NCBI RefSeq assembly: GCF_000003605.2 | Contig: NW_003155738.1 | Location: 328,899-392,898 of the forward strand | DNA: 64,000 nt | Reading direction: 5' to 3' | DNA from: Saccoglossus kowalevskii | Lineage: Eukaryota > Hemichordata > Enteropneusta > Harrimaniidae | Shown: piece after piece, positions 13,601-25,700 of the stretch | Layout: each line of letters opens with the position of its first letter | Position numbering within the stretch: the first letter of the stretch is position 1 | Made by a program: the position numbers and the translations under genes | The notes under the pieces: model-generated | What the model was told of the DNA's origin: nothing | Databases searched by the model: none | Seen by the model: the letters and a program-made list of their open reading frames with translations, nothing else

Positions 13601-16600
13601 TAATTTCCGATTTATAATTATTAGTTTAACGACATGATTCTGTGTTGCAAGATCAGAAAACTGAAAAGTATTCGTTACAAAGTAATGGACAAACTCGATT
13701 TCGAGAACGAATTGCAGGTAATTATATTGGTTATTGTAACGTTGAGAGTGACCAACTGATACTTTGAATGACGAGCTGCAACTCAACTCGGTGTGTCATT
13801 TCTTTCGTTTTGCTAGGTTTATGATTTCCCTATCGGAGTACATGTCACATGTTTGATGTTTTATCACATGATTTTATTCGCTCACTTTGTTGAATATTAG
13901 GTTGAAAGGTTTGTGAACAATAAGTTTAATATATCGTCTTCAGCAACAATACTGACACTAGGGTGCATATCAGAGGATGACATGATTCAGTGGGTTGAGG
14001 TGAGTTTATGTAACGTGTATATACGACATTTTTAACATGAGTCAAATTTTCGAAAATGCACCATTTGCTTAGTTTTGTTTATTTTTAAACAAACATGACG
14101 TGCTAAACTATTTTACTATTAATAGGATATTCAAAATGCAATGGACGATTTCACCAAGAGAAGAGCGTCGTCTACGGTCCTACAAGGCATTAATAGATCG
14201 GTAAATGTTATATTTTGTTTTTCGAAATATATATTTTATCACATTGTCTAATACTATATAATCCATCTGTTTCTTGGTACATGTACTGCCCAGGTACATC
14301 ATTATCCGTTTATTTATCACTTCTACATATTATCCCAGATGCCATCAATGTCACTTTCATTTTGATTTCAATATGTGGTGTGTACCGCATGTATAACACA
14401 ATGTGATCATACTTGTAGACCACCTCGTCGGTGAGCGCCTTAGGGCCTGTGTCATATTCTCAGTTTTGGCCACTTTTGCAATGTATTGTCTATATACCGT
14501 TTGAATTGCATGCATATGCATAAACTTGTACTTCTCTATGGAACTTTTGTTTAATGATCAATCACTCGGAATGTTATTCAACCATGATTACCATAAAATG
14601 ATTAATAAAAAACTTTTCTGATTAATGTTTGCAGCTCACTTATGTTGAAGCAGATGATCGAGAGGAATCTGTTCAACATCTGATACAAAGTGAAGATGAT
14701 GTCTTTATAGACATGGCTGAGCAACCGATTCAGGATGGCCCCGGCAATGATATCACTTGTTTACCGGTGATAGAATCCCCTGACGTTCCAGCTAGTAATA
14801 CTACTCATAAATCTGATACTGATGAGGAGGATGTAGTTATTCAGGGGATTGGTGATTCTGAGGACACAATTGTCGAAGACCAATCCATTAAGGTGAATCA
14901 CTCAATTCATGACATACAATTACAGCCTGAAATAAAAAACAATTCAATTAGATGGACAAAATGTAACACGATATTTTTGTTTGGTTTTCAGTTGCCATTT
15001 TCAGCAGATGAGCTTGTAGAGACGCGGGGAGTCCAGAATAATGCACATAATGTTGCTCAGGAATTATTGATTTCTGAAAGAAAATATGTGAATAGGCTCT
15101 TCCTCATTGACCAGGTAAGTAGTTTCAACACGAATTCATGTCGATTAGAATAGAATATTTTCGCCCTCACTATAGCAATATATCTAAGAAATGATCTACT
15201 GGGATGAATCAACTCTAGACAGACCTCCGTCAGTTTTAAATTTTCAAGGACATACTCTTTTTATTACTAATATTCTGATCACAATAACGAACTTCGAGTT
15301 ATAGTGCCACCAGTAAGTTTCCCTGTGAAAACGGAGGGGGGGGGGATTTCTAGCTTGCGGAATGTATTCGCTGGTTTCACTGGTTCCAGGCGTTTTGATG
15401 AGTTATCGAACGTTTACACGGCGTAAACATCTCCCAGAATTGGACGTTGTTCACACCAGGTACTAAGGTATAAAACTCGAAACTTGTATATTGTCTCCCA
15501 TTCTATGAATTATGATTGAGTCTGATTGAATTATCGTAGTGTATCATGTGCATAATGTGAATAACTATGGTTATACTTTGAATAGTTTCAAATGCTGAGA
15601 TATGTTTTATAATTGATTAGTTATTTAACTGTCACAGTTTAGTCAGTTAGTCTAGGGCTTCCCCTTTGCAGGCAGATAACATCCAACAAAATCGAACTAT
15701 TATGACAATGTAACAGTATGTTATTGTTGATATCATTCCAGGTATTTCACTATAGGATAGAAAACACCAATAGCTCAAAAAAGTGGTTCAGTGGTGATGA
15801 TCTCAAAGCTATCTTTCCTGATATTAGATCAATATACCAATTTCACCGTGAGATATTTTTGCCAGCATTGGAAAACCGGTTGAAGGAATGGTTTGTTGTC
15901 AATCACTGTCTCACTATCAAAAACATATATACACAATGACTTGTGCTGGGAAATTAGTTTGCTAAGTCCAATGTTTTATGTATTTTGCAGGAACAACACT
16001 CCTAAAATAGGCGACGTTATAAAATCATTTGGACCATATTTCAAGATTTATTCCGAGTATGTGCGGAATTCGGAGCAAGCCATCCATTTGTTGAAATTGA
16101 ATATGTCAAAGTCAACTGAGTTTTCAAAATTTGTCCACAATATTGAGGTATATAAGTACAGGCTGTTTACGAACATATACACACGCACACACAAGATTCG
16201 ATCTCATGACAACGGCAAGGCGCTAGCGCATCGCTACTGTAAACGCGCCCCATACTGACTAAATACACACGCGCAAGCCAACTCTGTAACGTCACATGCA
16301 ACGTACATATAAAGCCAGGTATAAAGTTGTCATTCACGCAACATAAATTCAATTATGTGACTGTGTTGTTGAGGCATTGATTACATTGTGCTTTATTTAT
16401 TATCAGAAAGACGAGGCGTGTGGTAAATTGAAATTGGCATCTCATTTACTGGAACCAGTTCAAAGAATATGTAGATACGAAATTCTTCTTAAAGGTAATA
16501 TATGAAGTTACAAATTGAATGTCGCAACAAATTATATATTATATCCTAAGATATCAAGCTGTACAACGTAGCACTACCATTTTGTATATACTCGTATTTT

Positions 16601-19600
16601 AATATGGTTTAGTATATGAGGGGCGTTCAATAAGTAATGCCCCTTACCCATTTCCCATAGCTGGAGATTAATGACACTTGGCACAGTTATTAGTCTTTCT
16701 CTACATAGGAACCACCCAGAGTTATGCATTTCTCTCATCGTTTGATGCAGCTCTGGACACCAGGTTGGCCGTCCAACCATGTCATCTGGGAAACGCTTTC
16801 CTTTCAAAAAACAACTTAATGGCTGAGAAGAGATGAAAGTCACTCGACGCTTTCTTGCTTCTGGAAAGGTGTGAGCAACCTGGGAATCCATCTGGCAGAC
16901 ACCTTATGCATATGCAAATGGTCATGAATGATAGTTTCCACAGACCCTGTACTAATCTTGACCTTCAGGCTATTTGGCGAATAGTAGTGCGTCGATCTTC
17001 CAAAATGGCTGCCTCAACTTGACGGACAGATGCCTCATTAATGGCAGAAATCTCCTTTGTTGTGCGTCTTTTCAAATACAAAAACCGGATTACTGCACTC
17101 AACTGACTCCATCTCACACTTGACTCAGTTCAAACACCTGTAAATCAGAAACCACAATTAGTTCAGAGCTGTTTTTGGAAACATAACCCATAGAGATGTA
17201 AATCATTAACATGCAAAATTTCATCTAGATCAGACAACTGGAAGTGGGTCAGGGGCATTACTTATTGAACGCCCCCATTCATATATTCGGCCAAGCGTCT
17301 TTATTTACTTCACTGACACAATGGTCTTCACATTTTTCTTATTTGTAATGCTTGTAAATACGCACAAACTTTTCAAACCAACCTCGCCATCTCAGGTCAA
17401 ACACACACTTTCCTAATTGCATCACCCCTACCACTACCATCACAATCAATGCCTTAATGACCATAGGCGATATTATACATCTCGCCATGCGTATTTTTAA
17501 TTTAAAGTTTAATAAAAAATAACACAGCATTATATACAACGAGCATTTGGATATAAATCTAATAGACTATACCGAATAGAATGAATTATATATGTGGATA
17601 TCTTAATTTTCATAGATAGAGATGGATACAATTATCCCTTCGCCAATGAAACGCAGTCGTACTATTATTTTTAAGAGAAAATGCCACACAACATTTCAGA
17701 GCACTACATTCGTCACGCAGCACGTGTTCGAATTTCGTGTCAATAAATAATCTGTTTTACCCGTTTATCGAACACATGGCGTCACGAAAATCATGGCGAA
17801 TGAACACATTAGTCCTTTGGGAAAACATTTTAGTTAGCAATACACCTTACGTTTTACACTCTGTGTGTTGCTGTTCCAGAATACCTGAAGAATTTGCCAG
17901 ATAACTCGGACGATTACATCGACACTGAACGTAAGTTTACTGCCAACACATTTAAACCACATTCACGATCAAATATTAGTAATTATCTGAAATTCAATGC
18001 GTGTGTTTATTTATATTCTCAAAGCCACCACAAGCATATATGTACATTATGAAAATATATAATGTGTACCATTTATTTATATAGAGGCACTGTTCTTCAT
18101 CTCAACGGCGGCTCAGACGTGCAACGAAAGCAAACGTAATTTGGTAAGTTCATTTTTCGATGCATATACAATATTCCAAAAAATCTAATTATTCGGTGCC
18201 AATTACCCATTTGTTATTAATTAATTAACAGGAAAGAACAAACGAATTACGGAAGATACAAAGCTCAATAGAGGGAATTTCGAATTTATTGGAGCACAAT
18301 CGAGTACTTCTCAAAGAAGGTAGATTGATGAAGTTCAAAGGTAGAGGTGGTACTCCAGTCCAGGCATTTATGGTGAGTCCGCTTTAGCACATAAAGTATT
18401 CATACCATTAGAATGTGATTATCGGCACACACTAAACAAGACAATTCTAAGATACGCATGTCATATATAAGAAGCTATTGCTGAAATATGCAGTACGGCG
18501 GTATCGTCGGACTTAAATAAACTTTAATTCCCATATACTCTAATGATTGATTAATAATGATTTATGTCGCAAATATAATAATTTTATCACATTTTAAAAA
18601 TTGTTTGTGAAATTGTCAAAATGAAAACTTTATTATTAAATTAAAAAAATAGCCTTCGACCTTATTATTGAAAAACACGTCCTTTTCTTCTGCTCAACAG
18701 TTTAATGACTTTTTGCTGCTATGTAAGATCCGTAAGGTGAAGTCACCAAAGTATAAAGTCTGCGAGAAATTAGAAATTATTGACAATATGCAGGTTTGTA
18801 TATATCATACAGGTAATTCGAAATTAAGAAATAAGTATTTTGCAAATTACAATGCATGAGCAGTTTTCCTCAATTGTTTTATTTCAGGTGAATCGTTTCG
18901 TTGAAAGCAGATTTGTTGTCTCTACAAAGAACTCATATATCACACTGGAAGCCAATTCAGAGGAAGAACGAGACGAATGGGTCAACGTGAGATTTTTATC
19001 AATTTGTAATCATTAGCTGATTCACTTGCGCAAAATTACTTTATTTAATAACAATTATCCGATTAAGTAACATAATCATATATACTGGTGGTTACGTAAT
19101 TGTATTTCTTTACAGGTTATAAAGGAAGCAATTCCAGAGCAAGAGAAGAAGCGATTGTCCTTTCTGACAACCAATGAAATGGTAATAGTGTAACCCAATG
19201 TATTTCACATGATATATATAGTGTCAATGTTTATGTGTCATAAAATTAATATTATAATTAATGACAATTTTAAGTTATAACCTGCTATTTTTTCAACTGT
19301 ATGATCACTGTATGATGTTTTGGCATGTGATATCGTTATAGCCACGTGACAACCCCATGATATTTTCTGTTTAATCCCTATAATCTATTTAATTTATACT
19401 TTCCCTTGTGGTGTAGGGCTTTGATGTAACTAAAATCACAGATGGACGAGATAACAAGGAGTCGAATAACCTTGCTCAAGCAGGCATGGAACAACCGATT
19501 GTAGTTGCCCAAAAACCTGTGTTACAGATTACACATGTAGCAAATGAAGAAGATATTCACATTAACTCGTCGTCCACGAACGCTTCTTCAATATCGTCAC

Positions 19601-19714
19601 CCATACTGCTAGAACCTGAGTCTGATAACATTTGTAGAGACAACGATGATGATGATCATGAGAATGACGATGATGATAACGACAACGACGACGACGACGA
19701 CGATGATGATGATA

Positions 19715-19753
<39 letters not shown>

Positions 19754-22700
19754 ACATGACTTGCTCTTACGACTTTTCAAAAGAATATGATAAACCAGCT
19801 AACGACGAGACCTCAACGGCTGTATACGAAAATGTAACATTAATGGATATTAAGCTATTAGCAAGCCAGGGGGATGTGCGAGACTTTTACACGAACGATT
19901 TAAATAATGCCGAATTATTTGAACTTGATTCTGAGGATGACATTCCTATTGGCGATTCAGATGACTTTGATGATGACTTCAGTGACGCCTCAGATGACCA
20001 CAGTCCGCCAAATAACGCCAAGGAATTTGATAGAATTGAAGGCAAGGGAGTGGGGTGTTTACCAATGATTGGAACGAAACCAATATTGGTAGGATTATTT
20101 TATAATAATCATTTATAATTAACAAAATCTATATTTGATGATCTTAGAATTTTATATGAAAAATGATCACATACAATTTTTTATAGTTACCATTTACACC
20201 TGAAGAGCTGACTATGTACATGACTGGAGATAAAGCTTGTATAGTTGCAAATGAAATTTTGGTTACAGAGAAGAAATATGTAAACCGACTGTTTCTCATT
20301 GACAAGGTAATTAAAAACACATAATGCAATTACACATTTAATTCCTGATTTGTTTCGAAACTGTAATATGCATTATAATCGAAATAATTTTGAAATTGTC
20401 ATAAGCAATATGTTGATTGTTTTTGTGGAGCTTTTTAAAATATTTTAATTGTTTTTTACGTGATATCTCAAATAACCATATTAGTGGACCAATCAGAGAA
20501 AGTCTTGTAAACACTGATTATACCATATGGGTGTCAATTTCATCCCTCGAGGGACATATTGCAAACATGGGATGCACGTCACTGTTTTAATATAAAGAAA
20601 TAATAAGTAATGATATGCATTTGAAATACACCGTACAAGGTGGTTGACTTGACTAAATATGGATCTCTTTGTTAATACTCAGATATTTCGTACTACCATT
20701 GAGAAGAGAAACTCGGAAAAAAAGTGGTTTCCTTCCCATTTGATCAATGATATGTTCCCAAATATAAAACCAATCTACCAGTTCCACAGTGAAGTTTTTG
20801 AACCGGCATTAGACGCACGAATAAATGAATGGTTCGTATACCCTCCACTGCATTTTGATGCACATTTTTAGAATTTGCATACTCATTTAAATTCATAAAA
20901 TTGTGTCGGGTGAATTTGAAACAAAGCCTGTTCAATATAGCCAAGAGCATGGATATGTGACCATAGAAAAACACTTTTACTGTTTTACTGCACGGAAGCT
21001 AAAAGTTATTTTAAAAAGACACTGTCTTCTTTCGTCCAAACTATCAAACCAACTGTTTTACAGAAAACGACATGCCTTAACATTCAAACAGTTATTTCTG
21101 GCAGATATAACTAACTTATGGTTAAATGTAATAACACCATTACATAAACGTATATATTGTTGAGTTATAACAAATTAATATTCTTATATTCTTTGTATAT
21201 GACATTATATATTCACCATAACAACGCACCACAAAGGACTAACAACCCAAGAATAGCTGATCTGATAAAAGAATACTGCCCGTATTTCAAGATGTATTCG
21301 GAATACGTTAAAAATGCTGACCACGCTGTCAAACTACTGAACATCTGGATGAATAAAGTACCGTCATTTGCTAGATTTGTGAATAGTATTGAGGTACAAC
21401 TTGTTTAAATATATGTATTTATATTTATCTATGTTAACTATATCGTTGATATATTTATTTTATTTTCGTTTTTTAGTCTTTTTATAGCTGAAATATCATA
21501 AAAGCCATAAATATAAACATCTACTTATGTCTGGATATAAGGGAAGGGCATTTTTGTTTCAAACAGCAACATCAAGACGTATCTGAGGTCCACTTTGACG
21601 AATTTATTTTTTAATTGGGTAAAAAGACTAACGCAATCGAATAGCATGAAACTTTATTTCAGTAAATATGACTTTACTTCAAATTATTCTCTCTTCTTCA
21701 AATGTTACATCAGCCGAATACAAATGTGTATAGATAGCGACATTCACAATGTCAAAATTGTTTTGCAGTCGCCAATAAAAAATAATATATTTCAGTGAAT
21801 CAGTATTTTCTAAATGACGAACTACTGCACAACACAACACAATACAGTATTTTTTTTTATTTGAACGACAATGTTTACGACACGGCACGTATAAAATAAT
21901 TAATTTATTTGTCTGTGTGTTTATTTACTAACAAATTATTTATTTATGATATTATTAACTTAAATGTCCCTGATGTAGAGAGATCCAGCGTGTGACAAAT
22001 TGAAACTATCTCACCACATGTTGGAGCCTGTACAAAGAATATGTCGTTACGAACTATTGTTAAAAGGTTGGTGAATGTAAATATATTGATGAATTGAAAA
22101 TATATTACATGCACTGAGTAATTGCACACCAATACCAATAATACCAATAACATATTATTATAAATCTTATTTTGCAGAATACGCAAAAACTCTCTCAGAC
22201 GATTCTGAAGAAAAGGATGATGCAATTGGTATGTCAAATCATTTAGACGTACATTGCAGTCGTTTAATAATATTAAGCGGTATTTGACCATTGATCATTC
22301 TTTGTTTCACGTGGATCTCACAGTTCAAATATTTTATATCTACAGAAGCTATGCAGCTATTCTCCACCGCTGCCCAAAGGTGCAATGAGAGTAAACGAGC
22401 CATGGTATGTTTGATTTTTGAATTCTAGTAAATATAGTGTGTTTGCGCTCATCACCGTGGTACGGGCAAAGTTTATATAGTCGATGTACATAATGCATGA
22501 TTTGAACAATCGAATCAAATCTGTGAATCAATTAATGTTCATGTATATGAGTAAGTATTTGCAAGAATTTATTTTGGATAGATAGGCAAATGGGCATAAA
22601 GTGCATTTACGTTGGAGCATCATATGTGAAATTGATAAATTATAAAAAAATAAATAAAATTGTGTTTACAATATTGATAAGAACAGACGTACAACAAACA

Positions 22701-25700
22701 CGATACTAAACCAGATTATTATCTTGCGTTTTTTCTCATGGAGAACGCATTTTCCCCAAATCAACAATATTGTTAACAAGTATTATAAATCTAGGATGTA
22801 TGCAGAGCATAACTTTCCCACATAATACACTTACAAAACACATGTTTGCTGTGCTACATGAAGAGCTGGATGTACTAACCTTTTTTGTAACAACTATAAT
22901 TAATATTGATCAACACTATATAAAATAATATGTCAATATTGGCAAATATCGCGGGAAACTAGCTTATTTTGGTATGATTGACCTTTCTATTGTTACTAAA
23001 TGTTTCACTACACAAAAACTTGAAATTGTTTTCTAGGAAATGTCCATTAAAATAGCAGAGCTGGAATCAACCATTACCGGAATTGATGACTTGAAAGGAT
23101 ACAACAGAGAACTACGTAAAGATGGTAAACTGACAATACATGGAACAGATCGCACTAAGATTCAAGGCCATGTTTTTCTGGTAGTTACATATTTTTTAAT
23201 AATATCAACGATATATTGTCGTTTCTTTGTAAGGCGTTCAAGAGTAACCCTGTGTGAGATAATGCCTTAACATGCATGTCACTGTTATATAAATATATTA
23301 CTTTGTCTCAACTAATTAACAGTTTAATGATATGCTGCTAACTTGTAAGATTCGGAAGATGAGGTCAATGCGGTATAAAGCTATTGGCAGATTCAATATC
23401 AAGAACATATTACAGGTAATCATGTTGATAATTAAAACCTGCGTTTCCACATTTACATTCAATATAAAACATTGCACGTGGTATTACTCGCCCGAGTGCC
23501 TGGGTGTGTTTCTAAGTCCGAGTAGACTTTTTTGATATACACACTTCTTGGCGTTACTGCGACCATACGATGGGCATCAGCTGGTTACGATTCAGCAAGA
23601 CAATGCGGGTTTCAATCATTGAGGCAGATAATAGGAATATGATATGTTATGTGTAATTAGCACCCCATTGAAATGTACTATATGATTTATATAGTTACAT
23701 AGAAACTGTTGATGAATGTATACAAAATCGAGCATTAAAAACATGATTGATTAAACAATTTTGTTGTATGAATATAATGATCTTTACTGTTCGATAACAC
23801 AAAGGCAATAGTATTAAAACAAGATAAACAATCACTAAACGTAAACTCCAATAGCATTTATTGGTGGAAGTTGTTAATCAACACGTACATGTATAAATGT
23901 GGCCTTATCCTGTGCAGGTAACATCGCTTTCAGAGAATGTGTTCGAAGTCGCAACTACGCAAAATGTACTTTCACTCGAAGCGAGGTCGGAGGATGAGAG
24001 AAATCAATGGCAAGCGGTAAGTCAGTATAATATATTAGCACTATGTATTACAACCACCGCGAGAAATGTCGATTTACAGATATAAACCCATAGTTTGAGT
24101 TAGTGCCTAGTACATTGCACGAGGACATTCCGAAAACTCAGTAAAAAGAATAAATTACAGTAACAGCGTTTATGATAACCATGTAATCACTGCCATTTCA
24201 TTACAGGTTACATTTGTGCATGGTACGCTTGACTTTCAATTTAAAGTACATTAAATATTATAGTTTGTGAATTACAAAAGGAATTGAGTAAATGCTTTTA
24301 AAGATTTTTAAAATCGACTGGGAGACAAAATGAAATTAATGACAGTTAGTAGAACTATATTCAAAATTACAGAAACACACTAAAATTGATAGAAGAAATC
24401 AGAACCGTCTTAAAATTAAGAATAAACCTGCTTCCACTAGAGTGTCTAAACTTTTACGTGAAGTGTGCACAGAATTACGTAGTGTTTGTCGTTTTTTAAA
24501 TGCTGTAAACTGTAGAGCTGTACAATATATACCAATGAACTGTGTTCTATCGCTAGGCAATTCAAGACGTTATATACAAATACAAGAAAGAGTCTTTCGT
24601 GGTGCAGTGTAATTCATGCCGAGAAGACCTTGGGACTTCGGAAGGTCTATGCGCTTGTACTTCTTGTGGATGGGTATGTTGTGATGTTCAAAACATCCTA
24701 CTATTTTACACACTGTAAGATATAGTTATGCGAAGATAGAGCATCATAGTCGTGACCGATCACATACAACGTCTCCAAATATATATTTTAATACGGAATT
24801 GTAGAGTGCGCTGCTTGCATGATGTTTTAAAGTTTTAATGTCATTGACCTTTTACAGAAGCAGTGCAGCAAATGCTGTACTTTCTACGAGTCGGCTGATA
24901 ACGAGGTAATTACCCCATTATGCCACGTTTGTTCTATGGAGCAGCAACATGAGATGGAACAGGACGAAGTTGACGGAAATACTGGTACTCCGATCAAGGT
25001 ACATTTGTCGAATTGCAGGGTTTGGTTTTGAAGGTAGTCAGTAGATAGTAACTGGAAGATTTGTAAAATGTGTCCGATCCCTGTTTACACGTAATAGTTG
25101 GCAGATCATAATTCTTTATTTCAAAAACAATGCACCACGAAATGTCGGGAATTTGTGCAGCGGTTTGCTTAGAAGTTAGAAATCGTCCGTGTGGTTAGTG
25201 AGTCAAGAGTTGACGACGCTCCTCAGCAAATGCCATGCGATTAATTTGCAGATGAAAGTGTTCTGGATTTGTGAACGTAAACACAAATCATAACGGGTTT
25301 GTTATTAATGATATTTACAAATCTGGACAAACATTCGAATATTGTTGGTTTACGTGCCGTTGCAATACACAGTGATACAATACATGATAAATAACATTAA
25401 TAAACCAACACAACATTTGCGACACGGTGTTTGGAAGCATGTGTGAATGTACATTTACAGAGCTAGAATTAAATTTTAAAATCCGTCAACATATTCTTAT
25501 GCTGATTTGTGCTTAAATGTTACCAATCTCAAGCATGTCAATCACCCTCGCCTTTAATTTACCTTTTGAAACTTTAATAGATACTCAGTAAAGCACCTGT
25601 CAAACAAGATGAAGATGGCGATAATAAACGTGATGAGATGGCTGGATCGTTGTATTACATTACAACTGATGCAGAAGGTACATTTGGTGACTGGTCAGAG

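Noticed and set aside
16574-16891. 105-codon minus-strand frame as a gene
   Set aside because: It overlaps the end of a mariner-like element and shows no transposase motif that I can name.
19562-19780. Antisense His/Arg-rich open frame
   Set aside because: It is the complement of the poly-Asp repeat inside a well-supported plus-strand exon.
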